Assembly: GCA_964017155.1 (NCBI GenBank) | Contig: OZ024866.1 | Coordinates: 18,913,358 to 18,977,357 of the forward strand | DNA: 64,000 bases | Direction: 5' to 3' | DNA from: Oasisia sp. SBJ-2009 | Lineage: Eukaryota > Annelida > Polychaeta > Sabellida > Siboglinidae | Shown: one piece after another, positions 9,554 through 21,398 of the stretch | Position numbering within the stretch: the stretch's first letter is position 1 | How the letters are laid out: each line of letters opens with the position of its first letter | Notes under the pieces: model-generated | Databases searched by the model: none | Told to the model about the DNA's origin: nothing | What the model saw: the letters and a program-made list of their open reading frames with translations, nothing else | Position numbers and translations under genes: made by a program

Positions 9554-9882
9554 TCAGAAGCATTTATTAATGATGCCTCTAATTCCATAATGACACAATT
9601 TACATAGCAGAATATCATAATCAATAGTGTCAAATGTTTTGGATAAACCAAAGAATACAGCCAATGTAACATCTTTAGTAATCTTGTCATTTGCATCTGC
9701 AATACCTTTGAGTAAATGCAATAGTGGGTGTATAGTAGATTGTTTAGAGCGAAATCCATATTGTTGTTTATATAGAATGATATATTTCTCCAAGTATTTT
9801 CTAATCTATTACACACAATTGTTTCCATTATTTCAGAAAGTGCGGGTAAAATACTTATTGGTGTGTAGTTATTAAAACACAT
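9554..9882 (-). pseudogene. Reverse transcriptase fragment
   Basis: Two overlapping minus frames together carry NYTPISILPALSEIMET, NNNMDFAL/YGFRSKQST and GLSKTFDTIDYDILLCKL, that is RT motifs 1 to 3 including the position of the first catalytic Asp. A frameshift separates the first motif from the rest. Downstream palm and thumb motifs are absent, so the piece is 3'-truncated. Confidence 0.75.
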
Positions 9883-10661
9883 TATTGTTTCCTGATTACG
9901 ATATTTTAATTACTTTGGCAACCTTTAGATTTTCTGGGACAACCCAAGTAACAAAGGATTGGTTTTATGCCCAAGCGGGATGATTATTTCTTCTATAATT
10001 TTTATTTATATATGTCGGACTCATGAAAAGACTTATTGGATTGTGTTTGCGACAATTCAGAAGATAGTTAGAAAAACTGTGTTTATGTTGAGGTATTGCA
10101 TTTCCGTTGTCTGTACCAACAGTAGTAAATGCATCATATAATATATTCGAAATTTGGATAGGGTTCGTTGTTATTCTATTATTATATTTAAAATGTTCCG
10201 AAATGTATGATTTATTATTGTTAAAGAGTTTATTTGATGTTAGTGATGACTTTAGTAGGCCTTTTGTCATCCACTCATTCGGTATTACGTACTTGGGATT
10301 AATTGTAGTTTCCCAAACTACAATTAGTAGTTGAAAACAACCTAAATAAATTGGTAGTTAATGAAACTAGAAACTATTTTCATTAACTGGTGCCTGTTCA
10401 ACCAAAATAACTCACAGTGACTCTTAACAAACTTTCGTGCACGCAGATATGGATATGTGTAAAATATGATAAAGCCTTTATTTATTCTTCAGATCTATTT
10501 ATTTTAATGTTTTAAAGTATTTATTTATTTAGTTAAATTAGTTTTATAGATACATATCATATATTCTCTACATTTTAATTTATATTTATGCTAATGTCTT
10601 AAATTATATATTATTTCAATATATTTTAACAAATATAATTTGCATGTTTTATATACCTATT

Positions 10662-11650
10662 TCAATCTGTATGATTGCCCAGAGAGTGAAATAAAAATAT
10701 TATTATATTTAATTTAATTGTAACAACCTTTTCTGGAGCGTGTGTCTGAATGACATAGTTACGTTTCGTAGTGAAATCCCTGAATGCATTATCAATATCT
10801 AACTGGTGTAAATACGTCCAAACAATTTCGCGAAGTGTAAATGTTATCTGACCAAAGTAATGGTCAGACATGGATCTGTGTTTGAATATTAACGGCTCAT
10901 TTGGTTTTTTACAATGCTTCTGTTTGCCTATGAAACATAATATAGGCAGATGACCAGATATGTCACTATATTTATTATATTGTTGGAATGATGTTAGCAA
11001 CTAGGTGTAAGTGCAGTAAGTCAGATGAAGGTTTATATGAGACAATTTTAAGGTTGTCGAAATATTGATCAGTGCCAATTATAACTTGATGGTTTGTGCT
11101 TTGAATCTCGTTTAATGTTGTTTCGTATCTTTGGATTGATTTAGACACATTTTAATTATGTATCCGTTATATTTCAAATTAAGTATGAATACAGGTTTAA
11201 AAACATATAGATTCAAATTATCCCTCTACAAAGATACCAAGGTCTTCACGATGATTAAACTTAATATTGTCACATGGCGACACCACCTTTAGATTTAAAT
11301 GAACTGTTCTTGTAAATAATATTGTATTTGGGAAAGTCAAAAAGGCGTGCACAGTTGTCGTTTATAAAAGTTTCCCACAATAATATATAATAAGTTCAAT
11401 ATTTGCATCAGGCAGCTGTGAGAGTAGAATTTGTAATTGACCATATTTTGATGAAACTCCTTGTATGTTTAGATGGAGAACTTTATGCTGAAAACGGGTA
11501 TGGCAAAACTGATCGGGTAGAACATGTTGAACATCATAGTAATTACAATGCATATCGGCTAAATGAAAAAGATTTGCTTCAGACTCTACGTCTTCAAACA
11601 AGTGTATTAAGTCTAAATCAGTATAGTTTCTTAACATTTCATACATTACT
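10662..11650 (-). pseudogene. APE endonuclease remnants of the LINE
   Basis: The segment nearest 11650 encodes VLHLNIQGVSSKYGQL, which corresponds to the HLNIRSL start of CR1-group endonucleases. The segment at 10662-11000 encodes SGHLPILCF at the place of the usual SDHLPI catalytic His motif and continues into the linker. The interval between them is unreadable. Confidence 0.6.
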
Positions 11651-11700
11651 TCATATGGGTCATTAGCTTAAGAGTCAACCAATACATTATTAAGTCATAA

Positions 11701-12044
11701 CAGATGAAATAGGTTTTATTCTTGAAGTTACGTAAGTACAACAAAGCTACAATAGTACCATTGTACTCCATTACAAGATGACAAAGTGTTATCACGCAAC
11801 TGATGTTTGCACCCCGTACTGGATACTTGCCAACATATTAAGGAATAGTATGTTAGTAGTTTGCATACAATAACGAAGACTGCCAACAATAAATGTGTAC
11901 GCCAGAATACAAAATGTGCATAATAGTGACATTGTAGTCAAACATAATTGCCACATAGTTGCCTGATTAACCATTGTCAACAACGAAAACACAATTAAAA
12001 CACAATAAACATTAAATGCACTGCAATACGTACCATACGTCGAA
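11701..12044. other. No gene recognised
   Basis: A minus-strand frame of 96 codons (11792-12082) gives a hydrophobic, compositionally odd peptide with no motif, probably chance. It abuts the dispersed ~60-bp repeat, so the stretch may be the body of that element. Confidence 0.35.
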
Positions 12045-12112
12045 GACAATTTAATATGTACTTTAGTTTTGTTCTTGTACATGTTGCGTTGTGAAATAAA
12101 AGTGACTTATTT
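12045..12112 (+). repeat. Dispersed ~60-bp repeat, copy 2
   Basis: Inverted relative of 1493-1556, with the shared core CTTTAGTTTTGTTCTTGTAC and then GTTGTGAAATAA. It directly precedes the AT microsatellite. Confidence 0.5.
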
Positions 12113-12114
12113 AC

Positions 12115-12272
<158 letters not shown>

Positions 12273-12460
12273 TATGTATTTTGCGTGCCTGCGCCCTTCC
12301 CGCTCGTAGGTGTGCTCTAATATACCCTAATAAACTACAGCTGGGCCTGGCTCTGTTTACGGTAGATCAATAAGACACAAAATACCTTGTAATGGTAATA
12401 TGGCAATCTAGATCTTTTATTTACAAATGAATTGCCTGGCGCTCACTTGACGTGTGCGCA

Positions 12461-12650
12461 CGGCTGATAGTACCTTGAAAGACATACAGTGTTATGTTAA
12501 ATGATAAGCATCCAAGTACAACAAAAAGCCTATCGTACAATCAGCTGCTTGCATGTATACTGATACAATGTATTGTATAATAGTGTATCGACAGAAACAC
12601 ATTCGTTAAGCGAAAGTACACATTGACAGAAACCGTAAGGTAACAACCCC
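12461..12650. repeat. Direct repeat, copy 1
   Basis: Begins CGGCTGAT and includes CAATCAGCTGCTTGCATGTA. It matches 12919-13100 at roughly 90 percent with an offset of 458 bp. It ends at a run of 13 C. Immediately after it, a 20-bp motif containing CCAAACTGCCACACAAACGT is present twice in tandem (about 12680-12720). Confidence 0.75.
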
Positions 12651-12918
12651 CCCCCCCCACAACTCACAGATAGGCCGGGCCAAACTGCCACACAAACGTA
12701 CCAAACTGCCACACAAACGTACTCTAACGAGTACCCGCAGTAAAAACCCTGTATACGCCGCAGATCATCCAGCGGAAGAAAGGTAAATTGCCAAACCTCG
12801 TGTATGTAACTAATGCAGGTAAAAGCGTCAAATAATTAAAAACTGTATATGGCCTATTCGTGAGTGATGGCGCACAAGCGTACACAAATAACAACGGTAA
12901 GGGATATAGACACAACCT

Positions 12919-13100
12919 CGGCTGATTGTACCTTGATAGACATACAGTGTTATGGTAAATGATAAGCATCCAAGTACAACAAAAAACCTATCGTACAATC
13001 AGCTGCTTGCATGTATACTGATACAATGTATTGCATAATAGTGTATCGACAGAAAAACATATGTAAAGCGAAAGTATACATTGACAGAAACGGTAACGGG
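12919..13100. repeat. Direct repeat, copy 2
   Basis: Second copy of 12461-12650. It ends at a G run where copy 1 ends at a C run. The homopolymers at equivalent positions imply instability at the copy end. Confidence 0.75.
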
Positions 13101-13155
13101 GGGGGGGGGGGAACAACCGCACCCTCCAATTGAACAGTGGATCCCCCCCCCCCCA
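13098..13155. repeat. G-run/C-run hairpin
   Basis: A run of 14 G is followed about 32 bases later by a run of 12 C. The two can pair into a very stable hairpin, or the G run could join a quadruplex. Neither run lies in a recognised gene. Confidence 0.7.
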
Positions 13156-13537
13156 GGCAGAGCAACGGTCCAATTAACTGCACGTATCTCAGCTCAACCA
13201 GGAAATGTATGTGACGATCGCAGAGTTACAACACCACGCTGTATAGTCAATGAAGACAGCGGGATGAGAAATTTCGTTAAAACCAACAGAGGTACCCAAA
13301 AGACCCTGTTGCATTGTCAACGAATACAGCGGAACTGCCCGTTCGAGGTCATCGGCCAGATGGCTGTCATAATGGCCCTCTGCCACCTCGGGCTCGGCGA
13401 CGGCCGACGGTTACCGTAGGTGTCCTATATTCGTTTCGTATGCCTGGCTTCATTCAGGGCTGGCCTCAAAATTATATTGCATCCCTCTGGACAAAATACA
13501 GTTATGTATATTTTGTTTTGTACTTGAACTTTTATTT

Positions 13538-13540
<3 letters not shown>

Positions 13541-13575
<35 letters not shown>
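13541..13575. repeat. (AT)n microsatellite
   Basis: About 17 AT units. Confidence 0.9.
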
Positions 13576-13577
<2 letters not shown>

Positions 13578-14956
13578 ACACAATACAACAGACACAGAAC
13601 ACGTGTTAATAATGAATACCAGGACGCCAATAATAATTAAACTAGTTGAAGCACCTGGACGTCCTTTAAAATTACATAATAAATTCTACCTCTATTAGTA
13701 CATGCTGTACATAATAATAATTTATAATTTAACGAATAGCAAGATAATAACAATGCTTGTACAAAGAAAAGAGTAATACTAATCATGAACTTATACTATG
13801 AAAACAGTTTATTATTACGCATTATCTAGTTAAATAAAAGTGGATGTGAGAAATGATACAATTATGAACTAATATTGTTCATCAATCAAGAATAAAAATA
13901 TCTTAACATAAAACAATCCCTGTTTTTTTTCTTTTCTTATGAAACTTAAATTAATATTATTGTTTTGTCTGGTTACATGACTATGACAATAATTGTTATA
14001 TATTATAATATTTTCGTCACGACGAAATCAAAAGTCAATTTATTTTGTGAGTTAGCTTTCTTATAAAACGTATAGTAGACAACGGTCAAAGGAGTCCACC
14101 TTCTTCTTATAGTATTAAGATATATTTATTTGTAAATATTAATGATATAGCCGAACCTACGACCACATGAGTAGACACGACACGTTTTATTTCCCATGGG
14201 TATGGCCTGTCTTTCCTTTATTTTTATTTAATGTCATTTTCTTATTACTGTTAATGCATGCTCCCTGACGTTCACGTTTTACATGTGTGCACAGGCCGGA
14301 ATACTAGACAGCAGAATGCAAGTCATATCGTCGATGACACCGATCATTAGTGAAATGTAGTCGAATTGATTCACATCACTCAAATGAGGATGAAGGTTTG
14401 TAAATATAATGTCAGACTTGTCAATCGTTTACAATTTGTCATTCGGCATTTAGCCAATTCTGATAGTCCGGAGCGACGCCTATCGATAATCGAGTCGATT
14501 GCAACCGACATATAATAATTTCCGGTTATCTTGTCAAAAACAAAACTAATCGTGATTACAAACATTTTACACGTAATATTTGCGTTTTGACCATAACATA
14601 AGTCGATTGGTTATGTTTATGTAATTAAAAGATTGTCATTTCTTTAAAAATTGCCGATTGTTAGAAGATAAAGAAAGAACAGTTTCAAACGTCGTGAAGT
14701 TGAACACACGTCACATGTCATGACATAGCTAGGCCTAGGCCGCTAGGGCTAGGCCTAGGGACCTGCAGGCTGCCAAATATAGATTTACCATGTTTATGAT
14801 GGTGCATGTTAATTATATGTATAACAGGTAATAAGATACCGGTTACTGAATTAAATATCTTCATGATCTCGACATTTATGGCAATTTTAACTTTCAGAAA
14901 ATAATACCAATTTGTTTACCACTGCGCAGCCTGCTATGTAGCATACGTTCTTACCG
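13576..14956. other. No gene recognised
   Basis: AT-rich DNA. A small nested palindrome based on CTAGGCCTAG occurs near 14731-14760. No coding or RNA feature is visible. Confidence 0.45.
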
Positions 14957-15002
14957 GTGTGGCGGTCCAGAACATCCAGCGGTCCAGAAAGTCGTTCTTC
15001 AT

Positions 15003-15083
15003 GTCAAAGTTAGCGTTTCATTTCAAAGGTTAGCGGTTCATGTCAAAGGTTAGCGGTTCATGTCAAAGATTAGCGCGACGTTC
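15003..15083. repeat. 20-bp tandem repeat in fold-back arm
   Basis: About four units of a 20-bp motif (TCAAAGGTTAGCGGTTCATG). The equivalent place in the right arm (about 16985-17030) has only about two units. The arms thus differ by repeat number, which accounts for much of their length difference. Confidence 0.75.
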
Positions 15084-15611
15084 CGGCCCGCAGCTAGGCA
15101 GTCTGGAATTTATATACGTTCCAGGATGTCGTTCCACTTCGTTTTGAGTGTTGTTTATGGACTTCTTACATGCATGACAAAGGTTAACGTCTACTGTGAC
15201 CAGCGTAAACATGATGACTGCCGAATTAACCTATGAATGAACTATGCATATTATAACTTACGTTAATCATTTATTGATGCGATTCCTTTCTTGCAATTAT
15301 TATTAATAAACATAACAAAACCTCACAATAAGCGTTACTTGTAATTATTTATAAACAGTGTTTTCTTAATGTCTTTGTCTCAGAGCTTTGTGCATGTGAC
15401 TTCGTTATATCTATGGTTTACTGCAGTCTATAGTATGTGCAGCATTAAATGCAAATCCCCGCGTCTTCCTGACATATAGATATATACAGTTTAGGATGTA
15501 TGCAACTATCTGCTAGCTGAATGTACTGGATGTAACGTAATTATAAATTAATATTGAACCACCAGTAAATTGGCACTCATTATAAAATTTGCATGCCATT
15601 TATTACAGTAT

Positions 15612-15830
15612 TAAATAATTCATTCAATACATGAGAAAGTCGTCTGATTATTAATAATAACAACACTTGGGTAGTGGATAGCAGTAATAATTTAGAACAT
15701 TTGATGGTGACACAGCAACAGAAAAAGAATGATACCTGGCAATTCGATGGAGTAATGAAAGTAATCATGATTACATTATAAAGTAATCGTACTCGAGTAC
15801 ATTCTAAAGTAATCTCACATACCCAGTGAG
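15612..15830. repeat. Fragment of a hAT MITE
   Basis: Matches 61890-62130 over blocks such as TTCATTCAATACATGAGAAA and ACAGCAACAGAAAAAGAATG, then the ATTAC/GTAAT-rich end with CTCGAGTACAT. The terminal CAG...CTG ends are not preserved here, so it is a truncated copy within the fold-back centre. Confidence 0.7.
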
Positions 15831-17324
15831 ACTCACACTCAAACTCAAGTACAGCAGGCTGACGTTGTTTGTTTTTGTCAGGCGTTGCTGTATGATTTCA
15901 TAAATCAGTGAGAGTAATCACATTGTTATTAAATGCAACGGTATTATACAAAGAGCTTCTTTTGTTGTGAATGATTTTGTTTGCATTTTATGTATCCCTA
16001 CCATTAAACTGTTATATGACACATACGTATACCAGGTAACATAATCATAAAATTATGTAAGTCTTGAAAACATGACGCATTTCTAAAAATATATTATTAA
16101 ATCATTGCTGAGTTGTGTTGGTAAAAACAACTGTTTGGTTATGGTAGCATCCAGATTCCCATCCTTTGTACTGATCTTGAAGCACCTCAATGGGATTTTT
16201 ATACTGCAATGTTAATCCCACATTTGCCAAACTGGTGGCGAAAAGAGTCTTTTTGAAGTAAAAATATAATACTACTAAACATTCCAATAGGATCACTATA
16301 CAAGTGTGTTCCATACATACAAAATATTCGCAAATATATGCCATTGTAAAAGTGAGATCCACCCCCACCCCTGACCAATTTATTCTACACACTACCCCTA
16401 TGGGTTCTCTATATCACATCCACAGTGTAAACCGTATGTACATAACATACAGCTTTATTTTAATTTGTATTCAAAATATAGGACCTGCCGACAAACTATG
16501 CCATTTCGGGCACGTTACATCCAGTACATTCAGCTAGCAGACAGTTACATACATCCTAGGCTGCCATCGATATATATCTGTATGTCACGAAGACGATGGG
16601 ATTTGTATTTAATGCTGCACGTACTATAAACTGCACTGAAAACCATGGCTGTAATGATGTCATAACATGCACAACGCTCTGAGACAAGGACACTAAGAAA
16701 ACATTGTTTGTAAATAATTACAAGTAACGCTGATTGTGAGGTTTTGTTATGTTTATTAATAATAATTGCTAACAAGGAAGCGCTTCAATAAATGATTAAC
16801 ATAAATTATAATATGCATGGTTCACTCATAGGTTAATTCGGCAGTCACCATGTTTACGCTGGTCACAGTAGACGTTAACCTTTGTCATGCAAGTAAGAAG
16901 TCCATAAACAACACTCAAACCGAGGTGGAACAACGTCCTGGACCGTATATACATTCCAGACTGGCTAGCTGCGTGCCGGAACATCGTGCTACCCTTTGAC
17001 ATGAACCGCTAACATTAGACATGTAGAACGACTTCCTGGACCGCTCCATGTTCTGGACCGCCATACAGGGTCTGGATCACTCAACTTAAATTAGGCACTT
17101 CAACAGAATCTGCTGCCTCGGTGATGTTGCGTGCGCGCAAACGGCAGCGTCGTCTCGTTTACTTGGATATGGGTAGCTTTTTGTTTTAACTCTGATTCGC
17201 GCGCATTTTTCGTGATTGACGTCATCGGCATGCGGTTCCGTTTTGCTGGTAAGTCGAACTTTATTTACGTCGTTTTATAAAAATAAATTGCGTAAAATTA
17301 AGCTAGATGTTATCGATATGAAAA

Positions 17325-17466
17325 ATGAATGAATGAATGAGTGAGTGAGTGAGTGAGTGAGTGAGTGCGTGCGTGCGTGCGTGCGTGAGTGAGTGAGTGA
17401 GTGAGTGAGTGAGTGAGTGAATGAATGAATGAATGAATGAATGAATGAATGAATGAATGAATGAAT
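17325..17466. repeat. (GAAT)n/(GAGT)n/(GCGT)n tetranucleotide repeat
   Basis: Interrupted tetranucleotide array with internal GAGT and GCGT variants. On the minus strand it reads (ATTC)n and directly follows ATAAATATTC, so it is best explained as the expanded 3' tail of a LINE (next feature). Confidence 0.85.
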
Positions 17467-17540
17467 ATTTATTTTTGGAATCCTACAAAGCACATATGCA
17501 AACAGTATGTTTAAAATAAAAATGTATGAATCAGTCATAT
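17467..17540 (-). mobile_element. LINE 3' end fragment with (ATTC)n tail
   Basis: Minus-strand sequence GGATTCCAAAAATAAATATT runs into (CATTCATT)n. An AATAAA-like signal followed by a short tandem repeat instead of poly(A) is the usual 3' end of CR1/L2-group LINEs, and the LINE at 38362-39875 ends the same way. Only the tail region is present, so this copy is severely 5'-truncated. Confidence 0.5.
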
Positions 17541-17769
17541 AATGTACGATTCCGGACAGGCAGCGGAGCCAATTAAGGCTGTTACCAGTTGGTAGAGATA
17601 ATAATTATTGTTATGAAACCATTTCTCATAAATTAATCTAGTCGCTGCCAACACTACCATAGCTGTATAAACAATAAAGTTGACGTAGCTGTGTTTCGTT
17701 AATAATTGACCAAAATATTGATTATAATAAGATGACAGATTTTGTGTTTTGTGTAATCTATGCGGTTTT

Positions 17770-18310
17770 TATTAGTCTGTCTTGAAATGTCGACCGTTGG
17801 CGTGCTCGGGTGCGACATGCGGGTTTTTAGCCATTCAAACAGCGTGACGTTTACCGTTGTCATGGGTTGTGTCTCGATGAAATCGCGTGTGTGTCACCAA
17901 AAAGTAATTGATTTAAGTAACATAGGTGTGTTTACGAGGAAATATGTTGTGCTTATGGTAATTGACAATGTTTGTTTGTTTTTTTTTTTTTTTTAATATG
18001 TGGTAAAGAAATTCTTGGCGTGCGCGGGCGCGAAATGTGGTTTTGAGCCATTCAAAAATTGAGGTTTCACCGTAGCCCGGTTAGGGTAGGCGTTGTGTCA
18101 CGTGTGTGTCGATGAAAACTTGTGCATGTAGCCGAATTGATTTTGGTTTAAAGAATACATATAATTCCTATATATTCAAGAGAACATATGTTGTTTTAAT
18201 ATGTGGGTGTTATACTAGTCTGTGGTGAAGACATTAAATATGGCGTGCTTAAACGCGATATCTGGTTTTGCGCCATTCAAAAATCATGACATTTTGCCGA
18301 TCTGTCATTT
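17770..18310. repeat. ~220-bp tandem repeat, about three degenerate units
   Basis: The motif TTGGCGTGC...GCGAAATG...TTTTGAGCCATTCAAA recurs at 17797, 18015 and 18240, so the units are 218 and 225 bp. Other shared blocks are TAGTCTGT and GTCGATGAAA. Units are diverged by perhaps 30 percent. Confidence 0.65.
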
Positions 18311-18866
18311 TGTGCTATTGATTTATACCAGCTCTTTGCCTATGCCTAGGCCCATGCCCAGTTAGGCATTGCTAACTGTTGTCAATATTGACTACCATTC
18401 TCTTGTATTTATTATTTATTTGTGTTAGTTACATTTTGATGATTGTTCATGTGCAATTTATTTATTCTAATCCTGTTTTATGACATTTATTTGTGAATAA
18501 AATATCACTACAACTATTCCTAGTTATAAATAATAGTAATGCAATCTACTAGAAATGTAAACATTAGTAAGAATTGTTTATTTTTTATTTATATTTTATT
18601 TATTTAAATGCCTTGGCATGGATATACAATACTTCAGACATAATGTGTTTGATGAATTATTGTAGTTATTACGTGCACTTAGAATTGTTTTATTTCACAA
18701 ATCTCGCACCTGAAATAAAAATTACACACATTACGTGTATGCATAATTACAACTCCATCCGGCTGAAGATGACACAGCAACATATCTACGCTCTCTGAAG
18801 TGTCATTCCTTGTGAACATAACATGTACACTACAGTTTTAATACACAAGAACACAACATTATTGTA

Positions 18867-19211
18867 TTGCCTGAAAAACTATTTGTCAGTAACTGTGTAA
18901 CTACAAAGTCGTCAATATATCCTGGGCATCATTTGCATACACTAAACAATTTTGCACAATTTATATTGCTGAATATGACACATAATACATATATCTACAC
19001 CGAACATAATGATACAGTGCTACAGTGTCCTTATTTATTTTATTCGTCAGCCATGGACATCATGTTGAATAATACAGACATCACTTTACAGATTAATTAC
19101 AAGACACTGGAATTAGACGGTTTCTGTACGATACGGGACACACTGGATTATGAACATTTCTGCGTAGATCTTGCAGAATATTGTGAATATTGCAAAAAGA
19201 CAGTAATGTGA
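18867..19211 (+). CDS. Hypothetical 114-codon frame
   Basis: ATG-initiated frame ending in a Cys-rich stretch (FCVDLAEYCEYCKKTVM). I do not recognise it. The surrounding DNA is AT-rich, and a chance frame of this length is plausible in 64 kb on six frames. No splice pattern or promoter supports it. Confidence 0.15.
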   Translation: MPEKLFVSNCVTTKSSIYPGHHLHTLNNFAQFILLNMTHNTYIYTEHNDTVLQCPYLFYSSAMDIMLNNTDITLQINYKTLELDGFCTIRDTLDYEHFCVDLAEYCEYCKKTVM

Positions 19212-19711
19212 GCAGCTTCTTCATCTTGCACTTTATCCCTGTGGAGGGTAACGCAGAAAGCAGTCTTGCATTTGGCACACGAGATGTTGGAGTCGGTAAC
19301 GAAACACTGTGAACATTTATAAACATTACTTCGTCAAGTTCGTGTTGAAATGCAAAATATTATGAAACCCTAGCAATTTATTACTTGCCTCTACTGAGCC
19401 TGCACCATTTGTCCAACCTGTAACCACACGGTCACCCATAAACAACTGAAATGACAACTGTGCTTCATTGTCATGCATTGATCTATTGAGATTTCTATTT
19501 AGTTAATATTTATTAACACAGTTATTATGTATGCTGTAATAACATGTATTTACTGCAGGCTTTCATCAAAACGTAACCATTAGTGGAGTTATCATGCTAA
19601 CATTATCCAGTATTAACTTGTTAATTAAGTTAGTGTTAATATGAAATGACTGGCTAATGTATATTTACAGTCGCAGTTAATGTGGGAATGTCTTCATAAT
19701 TATAAACATTA
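19212..19711. other. No gene recognised
   Basis: AT-rich DNA up to the left end of transposon E2. No feature seen. Confidence 0.4.
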
Positions 19712-21103
19712 TAGTAGGGTCTAGAATTGCACTTTCGTGACCATTCTCTGGCTACTAAGGTTTGACGATTGATTTGACTCCTATGGACCATTTAAAAAAG
19801 ATTTAGCCCCCCCCGGTCCCTCTAAACAATGCTGGTATTTTCCGCCAGAGGGCCAAATCCAAAATAGCCGCTGGCAGAATTTCGAAAAATGTACGATTGA
19901 ACCAAAGCGCCCAAAAAACACGTCTGAAGACACTTTTTCAGGTAAGTCTTTCACGAGGATTCCGATTCTGACATTAGTTTGACGCTATGATATCACGTTG
20001 ACCCATAAATCCAAGATGGATGCCATCTGGTAGAACTAAAACGTAACTTTTAAACCAGTACACCAGGAAGCATGTATGAAGACACTTTTTCGGGTATGTC
20101 GACCACGACGATTCAGATTCTGACATCAGTTTGACGTAATGACATCATTATGACCCATAAATCCAAGATGGCCGCCATAGCTGGTAGAATGAAAACGTAA
20201 CTTTTAAACCAGACCATCTAGAAGCATGCATGAAGAAACTTTTTCGGGTAAATCGACCACGATGATTCCGATTCTGACATCAGTTTGACGCTATGACATC
20301 ATTTGACCCAAAAATCCAAAATGGTTGCCATCCGGTCAAAGATGGCCGCCATCCCGTAGAGCGAAAACGTAACTTTTGAATTAGAAGGGAAGATGTGGGA
20401 TTTTGGAGTTTGCACTTATACAGTATGTAAATAAGTAGAGAAACAATACTAGTAAACTATGTTCAGTGAAAAAAATTACCGTCGAAACCCAGTTTACCTT
20501 GGTATTTACAAGGCGACAGCGATCACCCACCAGCTCCCAGTCATGTCCGAGTGGCGAGGGATGGTGCTTCCGGGACGGTGGCATATTAGACACGCCAAGT
20601 AGTTGGTGCGGAGGCAGTGTTGGCGCAGGCTATCTGCATATAGAAGGAGGCAGATGAATGATTTGTTAATCATTCTCTTCCACTTCGCGGCACGGGCCTC
20701 AGCTACTCTTGTTGTCGCCGTAGATGTCATGTCGTGTGAACTGCTCTACCACCTCCTCCTCCTCAGGTAAAGGCTCTCTCCGCACCACGACATCTGCCAT
20801 CGCGCCACAAGGCTCTTCGCCACCTGGTCATACACCGACTTCTTACCTTTATCGTAGAAGCCTGAGTTGGCATCACAGCCAGTCATACAGTGCAGCTACA
20901 CAATACAGCCTGCCATCCCGTCAGCTAGCAGGCATCGGCAGAAGATATCGTCTCCTGCTTTCTCTTGATACAGATCATACCTGCCAACTGCTGCCAGAGG
21001 ACTGTTGCCGCGACATATACATATGTATCAACAGCATCAATCACAACAGGACCAGTCCAGCCTGACTCGCGCAGAACTGCGTAAGCGGAAAAGGGGACAG
21101 TGA
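19712..21103 (-). repeat. E2 left inverted arm (1.39 kb)
   Basis: Outer 690 bp: a non-coding TIR with internal near-repeats around GAAGACACTTTTTCGGGTA and GACCCATAAATCCAAGATGG (about 115-130 bp apart). Inner 700 bp: reverse complement of the 3' coding part of the E2 gene. It aligns with 22444-23674 and carries extra tandem copies, which explains the greater length. Confidence 0.78.
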
Positions 21104-21398
21104 TGGGCTATGCTGACAGCTCTCCCTGTTCATCAAGTCGCATACCTTCGAAATGACTTCACTCGATTCATCCAGGCAACCCCTACTCCAAAATAGTCTG
21201 AGACATATGGAGTGAATGTACCATGAACAAGGTCAGCAAAATGAAGCCTGACTGGCTCACCGTCCTCCAGAATGAGAATCAGGTACTGGTGCACTCCAAA
21301 AATGAACAATGTGGCCCGGATCTGGACGGCTCACAACGACCTGGTCAATCGAAAAGATGCAAAGAGGAAGAACATAAAATGCTGCCCAAAACGGATGC

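Larger units (their letters stand above)
9490..11700 (-). mobile_element. Decayed CR1-group LINE
   Basis: Minus-strand remains of one element in the expected order. Endonuclease start at 11362-11650 (VLHLNIQGVSSKYGQL). Endonuclease end at 10662-11000 (SGHLPILCF, MSDHYFGQITF). Linker region at 9965-10320, with an NILYDAFTTVGTDNGN-like segment. RT start at 9554-9882 (NYTPISILPALSEIMET, YGFRSKQST, GLSKTFDTIDYDILL). The RT after the LDFSKAFDT-like motif is missing. Numerous stops and frameshifts show that the copy is old. The assignment to the CR1/L2/Jockey-like APE LINEs rests on motif style. Confidence 0.75.
14957..17066. mobile_element. Fold-back element with ~560-580 bp inverted arms
   Basis: Left arm 14957-15538 and right arm 16512-17066 are reverse complements over their whole length with moderate divergence. 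Both start at the outside with GGCGGTCCAGAACAT and end at the inside with a TGTACTGGATGTAACGT-like sequence. The arms contain no protein frame. The 970-bp centre includes a fragment of the hAT MITE found intact at 61079-62199. No transposase is present, so the element is non-autonomous. Confidence 0.8.

Noticed and set aside
11792..12082. 96-codon hydrophobic minus-strand frame
   Set aside because: No motif, AT-rich composition, adjacent to a repeat; length within chance expectation.
14731..14760. Repeated CTAGGCCTAG palindromes as a possible regulatory site
   Set aside because: Too short, without a known factor or nearby gene; probably local duplication.
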